A model generated the notes under the pieces. It did not search any database. It had not been told where the DNA came from and saw nothing but the letters and a program-made list of their open reading frames with translations. Below are positions 21,901-34,416 of a DNA stretch of 64,000 bases, piece by piece. This stretch comes from Eustoma russellianum (Eukaryota; Streptophyta; Magnoliopsida; Gentianales; Gentianaceae), in assembly GCA_036186865.1 (NCBI GenBank), contig AP025066.1, positions 11,309,101-11,373,100 on the forward strand. Reading direction: 5' to 3'. Every line of letters begins with the position of its first letter. Position 1 is the stretch's first letter. A program made the translations under genes and the position numbers.

Positions 21901-24098
21901 GTTGGTTTTTAGATTCTTTCACTTTGTCGCCTGTTTGTCTTCTTTGCAATGTACCACAATGGAGACAAAGTTTTAGGTACCCTTTACTTGGGTTCTTGAA
22001 TGTTAGGGGCACCATCCTTGTTTAAATATCCTTTAGGTATCCAAACTTGGATGTACCTTCTAGACACATATTTAACATTAGTTGAATAAGGCGGATTATC
22101 ATGTACTTGACCATTCCATTTAAAATAAGATATATTGGTATATTATACCTTGGTTTATAGTTATTATAAAGTGGCCGATTTTGATAGTGTGTTAAGGCAT
22201 ATGATTTTGTTTCTTATATGGTGTTATGTATGTATGATCATATGTATTCCTATAAGAAGAATAAGATAATTGCCTATGATTATGTCTATATGCATTATAA
22301 TAAGTTGGTTGAGTTTTATTTTGTCTAGACACATTTGTATACATATAGGCATAATTTCTATGTGTTCTAGATGCAAAACTATGCCTAGTTGCTTTTGGGG
22401 GTGCATGCTGCGTTTTTATTTTAGAAGGAGTGGAAGAAGAAGTAGCAGGCAAAATTGAATTTATTTTAGTTGCCTTATAAGGTTGTTTAGTATTTGAAGA
22501 GACAAACTTAGTCTTTTCATCTACTTTGACATTTTCTTCTTTATATCCTAACCCTGTTTTATCGTTTCCATGTTTTATGATGATATAAGTGTGTCTAGCA
22601 TGTTTGTGCCTGATTTAAATTGTTCTAACATTTTTTCTATGTCTAGTTTTGATGCTATAAATTGAGATATTTCATTTTCACAGTTTTCTACCTTAGATTT
22701 TAACAGGCTATTTTCAGTTTGTAATGTTTGTTCATTTTTCATATATGATTCAATTTTAATCTCTAAAGAATCAAGAGTACTAATAGACTCTTGTTTAAAA
22801 GATTCTACATGATCGGAAAATTCCAAGTTGAACGTCTCCAATTTGTCATTTCTTCAATTACTTTCTTCTTTTCTTTAGACAGCCTTTTACAGTGAGCATG
22901 CATCTTTAGAAATTCTTCATACATTTCTTCAAAGGACATTTCACTATCAAAATCTATATCAGATGAAGAACTTACCTCATTGGATACGAAGCAGATTTGA
23001 GCTTCCTTAGTGTCGGATTCTGAGTTGGACGAGTCGCTCCACCTGCTTGCCTTCATTGTCCTTTTGCCTTTTCTTGCTTTGACTCCTTTGTCTTGGACTT
23101 TTGCGCTTCCTTGTCTTGTTATTGTTATTATTATTCTTGTTGTTGTTATTTTTCTTTGTTGGACAATCATAAGAGATATGTCCTTTTTGCCCACATTCAT
23201 AGCATTTTAATTCCTTATTATACCACTTGTTGTTATTTGAGTTATTTTTCTTAGGCTGAGAAAAAGAAGAAGACTGTTGTCTATTCCTATTAGGCCGTTT
23301 AAAAATTTTTCTAAGTTTTCTAGCCACTAAAATTAAGTCATCATCTAATTCACTATTGCTATTACTTTCACTATTATTATATGACTCAGTTGTTTTAAAA
23401 GCAATAGAATTACCGGTAGATTTTGATGACTCGGACTTCCGTTGGTTTAGTTTTACCTCGTATACTCTAGGTGGGCCTGTCAATTTGTCCATTTTTGTGA
23501 TTGATTTGTTTCTTCAATAGATGTGACTTTCGGATCCCATTCAGCAGAAAGGCTTCGTAGCACCTTGTGAACCTTCTCGTTGTCGGTAAACGATTTACCT
23601 AAAGCTTCAAGGGTATTGAAAATATTAGTACTCCTCAATTCCGTAGATGTTATAGATTCGTTTGGTAACATTTTAAACGATTCGAGTTCAGTCATAAGCA
23701 TGTTTATTTTCGACTGTTTTACACCGCTAGTACCTTCATGCTTTAACTCTAAAGATTTCCACATGCCATGTGTTGTGCAATTTGAAACATATCCTGCTTC
23801 AGAAGTCGTTAGTCCATTCAAAAGTAATTACATAGCTTTAGCATTCATGGACATTTTTTTTATCATCGGGTGACCATTCACTTTTATCTTTTTCTACTTC
23901 TTGCGTTACACTGTTTAATTGTACAACTTTCATTGGAATATACGGCCCATCTTCAACTGTAGACCATAAACCAATGTCTATAGTCATTAAGAATAGCCTT
24001 ATTCTAAGTTTCCAATAAACAAAATTATTTCCATCAAAAAGAGGAGGGCGTTGTGTAGACATACCTTCCAACTCACCTTTGTGAGAAACAATGGCCAT
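21901..24098 (-). pseudogene. copia-2 gag
   Basis: The first ATG is at 24098 on the minus strand, about 100 bases after the primer site. It opens M-A-I-V-S-H-K-G-E-L-E-G-M-S-T-Q-R-P-P-L-F-D-G-N, the N-terminal gag block of copia elements. A capsid region follows at 23821-23480 (M-W-K-S-L-E-L-K-H-E-G, V-H-K-V-L-R-S-L), a CCHC knuckle C-Y-E-C-G-Q-K-G-H-I-S-Y-D-C near 23200-23155, an Asn-rich stretch, and a coiled-coil-like segment at 22841-22575. The region 22560-21960 is low-complexity linker. Frameshifts separate the parts. Gag packages element RNA. Confidence 0.85.
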
Positions 24099-24200
24099 TT
24101 TATGTACCTTTTATTTGAGATAAGCAGGCAACTATGAATTGTGGTTTCTTGGCCTTATCTTCTTTGTATGGTGTTGAATCTTGCTTCCTAAAGGTGTTGG

Positions 24201-24216
24201 AATCACTCTGATACCA
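24201..24216 (-). other. Primer binding site of copia-2 (iMet tRNA type)
   Basis: The minus strand reads TGGTATCAGAGTGATT two bases after the LTR end. TGGTATCAGAG matches initiator tRNA-Met and proves that 24219-26803 is the 5' LTR. Confidence 0.9.
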
Positions 24217-25282
24217 ATTATTGGACCTTAAACCTGCAGTAAACACCACTAGAGGAGGGTGAATAGTGGTTAGCAGAAATTACACTACTACCCTTGAATA
24301 AAATCCCCTTTGAAAACAGAATCTAAGACCTCCTCAGATTCTTTACCCATTTTTGAAAAATTCAAAACTCAATGTACACAACTCAAAAAATTCTGGAACT
24401 TTCCAGATATTAACTTTAATGTCTTGACTATAACTGAGACAAAAACAAGATTGTTTGGCCCTTCAACCAAATAAAACAATTCAGATGGTCAATCTGGACA
24501 TAATTGAACAGGATAGTGCTGAACTTTGAAAATGTTTTTCTCTTTCATTACTCCACCAAAAATGACGATCTTTACGTCAAAAGACTACTTATAATGTCTA
24601 GTTTCAGTTCCAAAAGGCTCTAACCTGAAACTATGCTTGATGAATTCAGAATGCAAGTTGCCTTGAGACTGGTCAGATTGCAGTCAAAATGGAGCAGTTA
24701 TCTTGCAACGACTGAAAAACTAACTTTCCTTTGCTCAAATCAAGTAATTCTTATTGCAAATCAAAGCTAACAGCTTGAAGTTTAACTCCACAAAAAATCA
24801 AGTATTTGAAAAGTGTTTTGCTATTTTTTCAAGACGTGTTAAACTGCATGAAATCTGCAGTGAAAACGAACAAAAACAGAAAAGTAGAAAGAAGTCAAGA
24901 ACACCGAAGATTTATCATGGTTTAGTCAATGTGACCTAATCCAGTCCCAAGGAACACCTTTCCTAGGATTTCACTATGGAATGAACATAAATACAACAGG
25001 AACAAAGCTTGATCCTTGGGTAAACACCAAACCTATTCAAACTTGGGTGAACACCTCTATGCAACTCTTGGTTGCAACAACTTTATCACCTATTGGTGTA
25101 GCCTTATAAAATTGGCTAACCAATCTTACAAAATCAACCCAAGAAGGCGTGTATAATGTATCTGAACAACAATAAGAAATGAAACACCTCAGCTACACAA
25201 AGAAAGAATCAAGAAGAAGAGAATAGCAAGAATGATCTTTAACTTTGCTTCAAATTTGTGTTCTTCTTTTTCACATTTGCCT

Positions 25283-25293
25283 CCTATTTATAG
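25283..25293 (-). promoter_or_regulatory. TATA box of the copia-2 5' LTR
   Basis: The minus strand reads CTATAAATAGG, a textbook plant TATA box, in the middle of the LTR where transcription should start. The 3' LTR has the same box at 12901-12911. Confidence 0.6.
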
Positions 25294-26439
25294 TGTGAAA
25301 TAGGCCTTGAAGATAAGACCTCCAATGTGTCACCATCTTCATCCTCAAGGCTTAGTTGTCTTCACATTATTGGTTGGCCACATAAACACCTTGTACAATT
25401 GGCAACATGATGAAACATAATTGGTCTACCTTGTCATCCTTGTTTGGCCGATTTTTTGTCATCAAAAATGACTTGGAAATGTTTTCAAGGTGAAGATAAT
25501 AAGGAAAACATATTCCACCAAGATTACCTCAACTTCTTTCCATGATATAGGTCGAGTAAAGGCTGCCATCTCTTGGATAAAATCAGCTCCCAAAACAGCT
25601 CATGTGACTGTTGGTACCGTTTTTGAAATTTCCAAGTTGGCAACTTTGCCAACTAGCTTGTTTTTGGTTGGTCCACTTGGCATCAAGTCATAAAATGAGT
25701 ACACCATCAATTCCACCTGTATAATCACGTTTTGGAGGCCATATAAATGTGTAAAAACTCATATTTAAGGAAGAGAAATCAATAAATAATAGTTGACAAT
25801 ATTATGTCAACATATAATATCAAAATTCCCACAAATTCTCCTTGTATGTTGTGATGAATTTTGCACCAATTACTCCATTAAAATCTCTAAAAAATGATGA
25901 TTAAGAACCTCCAATAACATATCCATAAGAGTCTTCAAGCAGAAAACAAAAGTGTGACACAAAAACTGTCACATATATCGCCGATGTCGATAATATCACC
26001 AAATAGAGAAATTAATTAGAAAACCACTAAATAATCTTCCAAAACACCATAAATAATCTCTAGAATGAAGATAATAAGATACGCAAGAGATTTCTTGAGT
26101 ACAAATACCAAAACTGTCCTTGGAAGTAAAATGACAAAAATGCCCCTAGTGAGAGAAAACACCAGAAATGACCCCGATGGTCAGAAATAGATATAATAAC
26201 ACCTTTGTGATGCTAAATAAGAGATAAATGTGTCGTTGAAATATTTTCACCATGTCAAGTACCTACACAAATTCAAAATACTACTTTTGCCCTTTTTGAT
26301 GAGTTGTAGAAACTTTCAAGGCACATTAATCACAAGAAATTTACATTCATCAAGAAAAACATAATAAGAACATATATAAATTATGTACAAATCAGAACAA
26401 CAATGTTATTACATTTTAGAAAAATAGTTATAAAAAACC

Positions 26440-26700
26440 TAGACATCGATCAATCGAAGTGCCTCTGCTTGATAGATCGATGTCTCACAGTGAGGTTCAG
26501 ATTTTGTCTCTGACCTACATCGGTCGAAGTGAGGGATCAATGTGTACATCGATCGATCGATGTGTATTAGGTTTAGATATCGATGTCTCACAGTAAGGTC
26601 TTGGTTTTTCTCTGCCTTACATAGATCGATCGATGTAAAGGTTCGATGTACATCGATCGATCGATGTGTCCCAACCTGAGAGATCGACGTCATTTTTCTT
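26440..26700. repeat. Palindromic ATCGAT repeat cluster in the copia-2 5' LTR
   Basis: Two perfect copies of the 18-bp palindrome ACATCGATCGATCGATGT lie at 26546-26563 and 26650-26667, 104 bp apart, with degenerate copies near 26440-26460 and 26620-26640. The intervening text (ATCGATGTCTCACAGT-like and TTTTGTCTCTGACC-like) also repeats, giving a roughly 105-bp period. Confidence 0.8.
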
Positions 26701-26803
26701 CACTTTTCAACTTTTGACAAATTATAACACCATGTGTGACATTATTATGCATTCAACACATAAAATCATGACTTTCAAAATTATCCAAACATATTTCTCA
26801 ACA

Positions 26804-27790
26804 GTCGTTTGTCTTGTCTTTGTTTAGGCCTAGAGTAGCTTATGGAGTCTTTTACTATGTGTTGGCAGTACTTATGCCGCTGTTGAGTGTTTTTGTTGGT
26901 GACAAAACCAAATAAGGAAAGTGGCATGGGGAATCCCTACTTTTTAGATGGTCGGTCAGGACACCTATTCAGTATTTTAGACGTACAGGCCAGAAGACAG
27001 GTCCAAATGGGTTCAAACAACTTGAAGGTCTTAGAAGACTCAATTTGGGATAACTTTCATGCTTTGCACTTTTCCTAATTCGGGCTACAAGATGGGTCCA
27101 AGTTAGGTTGAAGATTGGAGTCCAAGTATGGAGAGTACTAAAGCCCACTGGATTGGTACCAGATCTTTGGAAGACAATATCTCTGCGAAGAAGAGTCCAA
27201 ATGAGGTGATTCAATAGCCCAATATCAAGGGAATGGTCTACAACTTTGCTGAAGAGTTCAATCCCTAATTCGTCAAGTAGAAGCGTGTAGAAGTCTGAAA
27301 CTGATATGGTGTATTTTAGTACGAAATTTTAGGGATTGAATTCCAAACTCTTTTAGTGTTTAGTCTTGATTTATTTTCCTAGTTAGACTTAATTTAGATT
27401 GAGAGGGGATATGGTGATTATCTTGATTGATTTATTAGCTTTTAGAATTAGCAAAATAATGCCCATACAAGGCATATAGGCGGCAACTTTGTGAACAGTT
27501 TTCAGAAATTCTGAACACTTTATTTTTCAGCAGCCCCTTGTGTGCTTCCTTCTTATGTGTTTCTTTGTTTTCACATAGACAAATCAAAGCTAGATACAAT
27601 TCAAGGTTTGAGAAATCCTTGTTGGTGGCCACAATCTACGAAAAAGGAACGACTTAGTGGATCGGACGACTGAATTTCTCAGCACCAACATTTTTCAGCG
27701 CCATTGTTCAACCTTAACCAATGTTTGAGGGTTTGAGAGAGTTGAAGGAAGGGTCCTATATATGTACATACGTGCCTCAAACAAGTATCA
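26804..27790 (+). mobile_element. gypsy-1 3' LTR, second part
   Basis: From GTCGTTTGTCTTGTC onwards this matches 1882-2878 of the 5' LTR to the end CAAGTATCA at 27790. Together with 11537-11826 it restores a complete LTR of about 1.28 kb. TAGTA (27791-27795) is the right target copy. Confidence 0.9.
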
Positions 27791-27795
27791 TAGTA

Positions 27796-28665
27796 ACTTC
27801 CATGCCCAAGAAATATCTAACCTGGCCAAGATCCTTGATTTCAAAAGACAAAGCCAGTTGTTTCTTTGTGTTAAGCACATCAAAATAGTTGTTATTAGTT
27901 AAAATTATATCATCAACATAAACTAATACAATAGTACAACAGTTGTTACCATAGGATTTAACAAAGAGTGTGTGATCACTGTGAGACTGAGAAAAACAAA
28001 GACCATTATAACAGAACAAAAACATTTAAAAACCATGATCTAGGAGATGGTTTGAGACCATATAAAGATTTCTTGAGTTTACATAGCATATGTTTGTTAG
28101 AATCAATGACAAAACAAGGAGGAATATGCATAGAAACCTCTTCCTCCAAATATCCATTTAAAAAAGCATTTTATATATCAAGTTGAAACAAGGCCAATCA
28201 AGATTAGCAGAACAGGATTCTTACAGTGTTAAATTTGGCCACTGGTGCAAAGCTTTCCTCATAGTCTATCCCAAGAGTTTGAGTAAAGCCCTTTGTATCA
28301 AGTCTAGCTTTAAACCTATTAACAGAACCATCAGAATTGAATTTGATAGAGAAAATCCACTAACAACCAACAGGTTTGATCCCATCAGCAGCTGGTACAA
28401 GCTCCTAAGTACCATTCTTGATCAATGCTCCCATTTCATCAGCCACGGCTTCTTTCCACTTTTGATGCTGCAATGCTTCATGAATATCCCTTGGTACCTG
28501 AGTACTATCCAAAGTGGAAACTTAGGCCCTGCACTTCTTACCCAAACAGTCATAGCTAACATAGTTATTTACAAGATATATTTTCTTTACACATGCCCTT
28601 ACTCCCTTTTTGAGAGCAATAGACTTGTCACTACAAGGAACAATTTCTCTGAATGAAGAAGATAT
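27796..28665 (-). pseudogene. copia-1 reverse transcriptase
   Basis: From right to left the minus strand encodes T-L-G-I-D-Y-E-E-S-F-A-P-V-A-K near 28250-28205, N-A-F-L-N-G-Y-L-E-E-E-V near 28170-28135, L-K-P-S-P-R-S-W-F near 28035, and V-L-V-Y-V-D-D-I-I-L with the catalytic Y-V-D-D at about 27909-27920. F-L-G-M-E-V-T follows up to the gypsy-1 border. These are the ordered motifs of copia RT. Stops interrupt the frame near the middle. The RT resumes at 1587 on the other side of gypsy-1. Confidence 0.88.
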
Positions 28666-29024
28666 TGTTAAGAAAAAAAGGTTTGAGTGATTCACAAAAA
28701 TGCATGATTTCAATAACGTGTGCTAAAGGAATGCATGACACATTTTATGACTTGACACGTTTTGCAACAAACCTGCCTTATATACTTATATATAATGTTG
28801 TCGTACTAACAAGCCATGAAGCTTTAAAGCTTACATGAAATGACAAAAATTTGTTGTGTTTGAACTATTTTCAGATGCCACCATTAATGAACTAAACTAG
28901 TTCATTAAGTAAAGTACTTAGTTAAATGAACTAAGTAGTTCATTAAATGGAGAAATAATTGGAGAAGGCACAAAGGGAACAAACATGGAAATGGAAAGTC
29001 TCCTTATACCTCTTAAACCACATG

Positions 29025-29098
<74 letters not shown>

Positions 29099-31640
29099 AT
29101 ATATATGTATGTACATATATATATGTATGTATATATATATATGTATGTATATATATATATAGTATGTATATATATATGTATGTATGTATATATATATGTA
29201 TGTATATATTCAGATTTTTTAAAAGGCACTATACACATATATTCCAACGTACTACCGACAAGTTATATATTTACGAACGTACGTCAACGCCACACCACTA
29301 TACTTACCTCATATTTATAAGTATATTCAGGTCTTATATCATATGATATAAGTCATGGTGATGACAAAATTATTACGACACGTTACAAGGTTATAAACCA
29401 AAAATTGTCGTGTCGGGTGACTGTCGAAACTTCGCTAACATGTCATGTGCATGCCATATATAGATGTCCAGCCCCTACACTTCAAAAATAGCCACAAAGT
29501 TTGTGGTTTACATGGTTTATTAAGCCATAAAAGCATTCCATGTTGGCACACACACAAATCACCCCCAATTAAGACCAAATTGTGGAGATTTCAAATTCAA
29601 CATTTTTGTCACATGGGGGCCATGTTTAATCAGCCTTTAGAGCTGAATATTCAATTTATTCTATATATATTATGTGTGACATAATATAATAACATGTGCA
29701 AAAAGTTTGAATTTAATCGGAGAAAAATCGAGTAATCGACAAAAGTCAAAAATTCTGTTTTCTACGAACAAACACATGGAACGTTTTGGATTAATATGTA
29801 ACATGTATCTAGACAATTTTTACATATTAAATACATACTAAAGTGTTCTAGAAAATTCAAATTAGGGCTGATTGGAATATACCATATGTGTATAATTATT
29901 GTGCACTATTTTACAAAGTTTATAAAAATAAATTCAGCACATGTTCAAGGTTGAATCACACGCCTAGAGCTGCTTGATGGAGCTTATGTGGAGCTTAGTT
30001 GGAATCCTGATTGGTCAAGAATGGAGTACACAAGGTTAGTGACATAATGGAGGGAGCTACACAAGGTAATATTTCAAACTATGTCACAAATATAACACAT
30101 ACTGAAAATTCAGCATGTGTGATTTAATATGGCCAAACTTCTGCTCCTTAATGGTGATAAATTTGCCTCTTATTTTCAAGGGATTGATACAATACTAATA
30201 TGGCAATAATTTGAACATGTTGAGAATATTGCACATGCTGAAAATTTCAACATGTGAATCAATGTCATCGCCGATTTCTTGGTCTTGATTGAGACCAATT
30301 TAGTTTGCAAATTATGTGAGATTAATTATGTGATATTTGGCAAGGTTTTTATTAATAATTTGGCACATGTTTTAAGTGTAATTCTCAGATTTTTACAGTA
30401 ATCAAGTGATGAAAAATCTCATCCAATCGAGGAGAGCCAAGTAACCAAAGCCAAGACAATCATCCAATCAAGTGTTGCCAAGTAAGCAAGTTGATGTCAC
30501 AATTATACAAGACATTCTTCCAAGGACTTAAAAGAGAATTCTCAAGATGGGATGAAGCCCTAGAGTGGGCGGCCAAACTAAGAAAAAGAAGAGAAGAGCA
30601 AAAAAAATACAAGACAAGTCTCACAAGTGCTAAAGCGCAAAAAATAGTCTTCCACTTTCTTCTTCTATCTTCTCTTCTTCCCTCTCAACCCTATTGTTCC
30701 TATATTCAAATATATTGAATAGGATTTGTATAGACCACCATACACGCTCATTGTTGTAAAAGGTTGATCAAGGTGTGATGATTCCTTCATCCGTTCGATG
30801 GTGGTATTCGTGAAAGGTGTGATTGCTTGTAACGTTTGTGTAAAGGGTTGGAGTTGGTGTGTAACTCTAGCAACCTTTGTGGTAAGGTGTTATTTTGTGA
30901 TTAGTGATAACCAAGGAAGGTGTCCTCAAAGACTGGTGTAGGTGGTATTAACCGAACCAGTATAAAATTCTCAGTGTTATTACTTTCAGCACTTTACTTT
31001 CAGTTTCCATCACTTTGCATCGTTTTCATTGCATTAGTAAAAATATCAAACGACTTTCAAAAATTACCAAAATTTTTAGAAACATAGCCACATCTCTTAA
31101 GTTTCATTTGGTGCAAGTTTCAACCCTTTTAGACAAGTATAAGTCATTCAAACGCTAATAGTTCTGAGACTAGTGAAATCTGATTCTCAGACTTGCAAAG
31201 ATTGAGAACTTGAACGTTTGACATACTTCCCAAAAGAAATTTTCAAAATTGTTTCTACCCATTTAAATAAATATTGTAAGGGGTTTGTCATTAAATTTTC
31301 AGACCATTTGGAGCCACGGATTAATCGGAATAAATTTTTCAAATCGGACTACTGTTTCTTGCAGATTTGCGCAATCTGACCACAAATGATTTTTCAACAG
31401 GTTAAAGGTTAAATTTTAATCTGAAAGTTTTAGAAGATACTCAGAACATCTGAGACTACAATGTCTCCAAAGTTCAGAATTTTTGAAGGCCTGTAACCTA
31501 GTTTTTCAAACGTTGCAAAACAAGACCTGAAAACAGAAACTATTTTCAGAAGTTGGGTTTTTGGATCAAAACATTTTAAAAACCAAATTTTCCGCACCCA
31601 CATTCAACCCCCCTTCTAGCGGTGCCTTACAGGTCCTACA
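28666..31640 (+). mobile_element. Solo LTR B (same family as LTR A) inserted in copia-1
   Basis: This 2975-bp block starts TGTTAAGAAAAAAAGG and ends GGTGCCTTACAGGTCCTACA, with flanks GATAT (28661-28665) and TATAT (31641-31645), four of five matching. Its reverse complement aligns with LTR A and LTR C (for example ACCGAACCAGTATAAAATTCTC near 30950). The copia-1 integrase and RT sit on either side, so it landed in copia-1. It includes a large AT microsatellite and AATGAACTA palindromes near 28890-28950. One open frame at 30491-30718 matches nothing known. Confidence 0.82.
29027..29212. repeat. (TA)n and TATG-rich microsatellite
   Basis: About 65 bp of pure TA (29027-29091) is followed by about 120 bp of TATG and TATA repeats. 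The long Tyr/Ile/His frames on both strands here come only from the repeat. Confidence 0.95.
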
Positions 31641-32530
31641 TATATGCCATTAGAATCATCCACTTGATCAACAATAATGTAATCATTGTTTTGATCAATA
31701 CTTAGGGGTACAACATTCTCTCCCTCAGGCTGATGCATATATGCTTCATTAGCAGGATGCACAGACATTAATCACACTCCAGAAATTATTATTAGCATAA
31801 AAATGTTCTTAGATGATTTAGGCATGTAATAAGTTTTAAGTTCATATAAACAACATGAAGAGAAATATACATTTTCCTGTCATTAGGAGAAAAACATTTA
31901 TATCCTTTCTGAGCATGAAATAACCAAGAAACATGCATTTTTAAAACTTACTATCCAACTTTCCTCTGAAAGATGCAGGAATGTGCCTATATACAGTTCA
32001 ACCAAACACCTTGAGAGGAATATCAGGTAGCAGGTTAGACATATGATAAACCTGAGACAGCATATCTTTAGGAGTTTTATACTCAATGACTCTAGAGGGC
32101 ATCCTGTTAATCTAATGAGTTGCAGTTAGAACACCTTCACCCCAGAAATTCTTTGGAACACTCATAGAAATCATTAGTGACCTTCTCACTTCAGGAAGAT
32201 GTCTATTTTCCTCTCAGCTACCCCCATTTTGCTGTGAAGTATAGTTTGAGGATGTTTGATGATGAATACCTCTTTCAGCAAGATAGCCCCTTAGCTGTTT
32301 TTCTAGATATTCAAGGCCATTATCAGACCTAAAGGTTTTAATAGAACATTCAAACTGATTTTTAAACCATAGCAATAAATCTTTCATTAATATCACCAAC
32401 TTACGTTTTATGTTTCATCAAATATAACCATGTTATCCTAGTGTGATCATCCACAAAGGTTATAAACCATTGTGCACCATTGATGTTGGCTAACCTAAAG
32501 GGTCCCGAAACAATCAGAATGGATCAAACT
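31641..32530 (-). pseudogene. copia-1 integrase
   Basis: On the minus strand, F-R-S-D-N-G-L-E-Y-L lies near 32335-32305 and holds the second catalytic Asp, followed by H-H-Q-T-S and T-S-Q-Q-N-G near 32225. Beyond a frameshift come N-F-W-G-E, I-N-R-M-P-S and P-L-K-V-F-G, the usual blocks after the copia integrase core. Q-Q-N-G is followed by a frame change where the catalytic Glu would be. Confidence 0.85.
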
Positions 32531-33125
32531 AAATGGATGAGAGCCAGCATGACTTTTTTCGGGATAACATGATCTTACAAACTTCAAGCATATTGGCAAG
32601 ATTCACAAATAAGTCCCTTATATTAATATTCAAAAACAGATTTGGCATAGGCCTCTTGAGACACATGAAGTTATGATGTCCTAATCTCTTTATGCCAAAG
32701 CAAATGCTCTCAGTACTCCTTACTAGATGCAGTATAGTCTCCAATCCTAGTTTGACTACTGAGAGGTGATGAATCGTCGTCTTGTAACAAATATAGTCTA
32801 TTAACTTTGCTAGCATTGCCAATCATCTTCTTGGAGAATATCTCTTGAAAGTAACAAGCAGAAGGTGAGAATCTGACATCACAACTATTATATTCAGCAA
32901 TCTTACCAACAGAGATCAAATTGAAACATAATCTAGGAATGAACAAGACATTTTTCTGTTTAAGCTTACCAGTAAGTTGAAGATTTCCAGTTTCAACAAT
33001 TTTAATTTCAGCACCATTAGCAACCTTTACCTGAGTTGGATTCTTAAATGAGGCATACTCAGTTAGGTTTTTCTTTATTCCATGTTATATGATGAGTAGC
33101 ACCAGAATCAACAATCCAAGTAAAT
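32531..33125 (-). pseudogene. copia-1 protease and GAG-pre-integrase
   Basis: The minus strand encodes W-I-V-D-S-G-A-T-H-H-I-T-W, with the protease D-S-G at 33101-33109. A stretch with F-I-P-R-L-C-F-N-L-I-S-V-G-K near 32940-32900 follows, then the pre-integrase region, where K-R-L-G-H-H-N-F near 32690 corresponds to the L-G-H block. Frames shift at least twice. Confidence 0.83.
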
Positions 33126-34397
33126 AGAAGTTTAGAGTTGTTACCATAGCATGCCAGGTTGCCTGAATAGCCTCTTGATTTATATCAAGAGGTTTAGCAG
33201 TTGGAAGTTGAGACTTTATGAACTGGAATATAGCATCCAACTAACTCTAGAGTGGAACTTCAGAAGGACCCTAAGCACAATTACTTGAGTAATTGTTCAT
33301 GTTTTGGTATGATCCTCTCCAGTTGCCAGAACTCCCAGTATTAGGAGAATGTGGTCTCTATGATGGATTATCAGATGGCCTCTATGTTTCAGTAGGCCTA
33401 GAAGGTGGTTTCCCGTGCTTATGTAAACACCTTTCCTCAGTATGACCATATCTCTTACAGAAATTGCAGTACTTGGTGTCAACAAGTTTTCTGTTATTGT
33501 TGTCTTGGAGGTACATACCTCCTTGAGGCAGCATTAGCAGAAATAAGGTCAGTTTTGCTCAGCTTTTGAGCCATCAATAACCATTGCTACACCTCAGAGG
33601 ATGTTGAACTTATCATCAATTTAATTCTGTTTTCTTCCTGTTTAATCTCAGAGAAGACACTGTTCATTGAAGGTAAAGGCTTAGTGCCTAGAATCCTCCC
33701 ACGAACAGTATCAAACTCCTTATTTAAACAGCTAAGAATCTAAAGTTTCTCCTGGTTTTAGTGATATTTTTGTACATATTGGCAGCTTCTTGGTTTGGCC
33801 ATTTATGAGTATCAAAACACATCAATTTTTTGCCAAATTCTTTTGAGTTGGCCAAAGTAGATGTTCACAGGTAAGTCTCCCTGTTTGATATCATGTAATA
33901 TGACATCAAGTTCATAGACCTCAGAGACATTATCCATCTTAGAGTACATCTCTTGAGCTGCTTTCCAAATCTCAACAGCAAAATCATACATATGAAGTTA
34001 TCACTCACCTCAATTACCATTGATCCTATCAACCATGACATAATCATAGAGCTTTTAGCACTCCATGATTTAAAACGAGCATCAGTTTCATCTAGAACAT
34101 CACTCTCAGGCTTAAGGTATTCTTCTTTGCCTTTCGCAGTGATGAACATTTCTACAGCACGAGACCAAGCTAAACAATTATTCTCATTTAGCTTGTGATT
34201 GGTGATGGCAATAGGAGTTATATCAATGGTAGGTTGAATGGGGTACCTCCAGATGAACTACTAGGGACAACGGAATTAGGAATAGCATGTGCTTCACTTC
34301 CAACGGATTCTATTTTTTAAACAAATTCAGAAACAAGAGAGGAAGATGATGAACAATAAAGAACTTCAAAATTTTCAACAGAATTTTTCAAAAGCAA
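33126..34397 (-). pseudogene. copia-1 gag
   Basis: The N-terminal block S-P-I-T-N-H-K-L-N-E-N-N-C-L-A-W-S-R-A-V near 34210-34150 is the typical start of a copia gag. A capsid region follows (F-I-T-A-K-G-K-E-E-Y-L from 34147), and a CCHC knuckle C-N-F-C-K-R-Y-G-H-T-E-E-R-C lies near 33465-33420. I see no clear initiating ATG. The region is heavily frameshifted. Confidence 0.8.
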
Positions 34398-34415
34398 CCA
34401 ACAGCTCTGATACTA
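34398..34415 (-). other. Primer binding site of copia-1
   Basis: The minus strand reads TAGTATCAGAGCTGTTGG directly after the 5' LTR. It is one mismatch from TGGTATCAGAGC, the initiator tRNA-Met complement. Confidence 0.8.
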
Positions 34416-34416
34416 T

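Larger units (their letters stand above)
11827..26803 (-). mobile_element. copia-2, a large Ty1/copia element (possibly SIRE/Maximus-like)
   Basis: The element is bounded by LTRs at 11827-14415 and 24219-26803. On the minus strand it has a primer binding site at 24201-24216, gag, protease, integrase, RT, RNase H and a polypurine tract at about 14416-14428. Integrase before RT identifies Ty1/copia. Long LTRs, a gag with an extra coiled-coil region, and several purine tracts between pol and LTR resemble the SIRE/Maximus lineage, not confirmed. It hosts an RTE LINE and a 116-bp retroposon. Without them it is about 10.9 kb. Confidence 0.9.
24219..26803 (-). mobile_element. copia-2 5' LTR
   Basis: The 2585-bp LTR has plus-strand ends TATTGGACCTTAAACC and ATATTTCTCAACA (first base pair mutated from TG). 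It matches 11827-14415 throughout. A TATA box on the minus strand lies at 25283-25293. Open frames within have no domain. Confidence 0.9.
1588..27790 (+). mobile_element. gypsy-1, a Ty3/gypsy chromovirus-like element with a split 3' LTR
   Basis: The element has a 5' LTR (1588-2878), an iMet-type primer binding site, a leader, gag, protease, RT, RNase H, integrase, a polypurine tract and a 3' LTR. Two insertions enlarge it: a 2.65-kb solo LTR in the leader (2982-5633) and copia-2 with its passengers inside the 3' LTR (11827-26803). Without these the element is about 8.6 kb, an ordinary gypsy size. The LTRs start TGATGAGG and end TATCA. Protease-RT-RNase H-integrase order identifies Ty3/gypsy; pol running into the LTR suggests the CRM clade, not proven. 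All domains are degraded. Confidence 0.9.

Noticed and set aside
28918..29320. Long Tyr/Ile/His open frames on both strands
   Set aside because: They are translations of the (TA)n and TATG microsatellite inside solo LTR B, with no biased codon use or domain.
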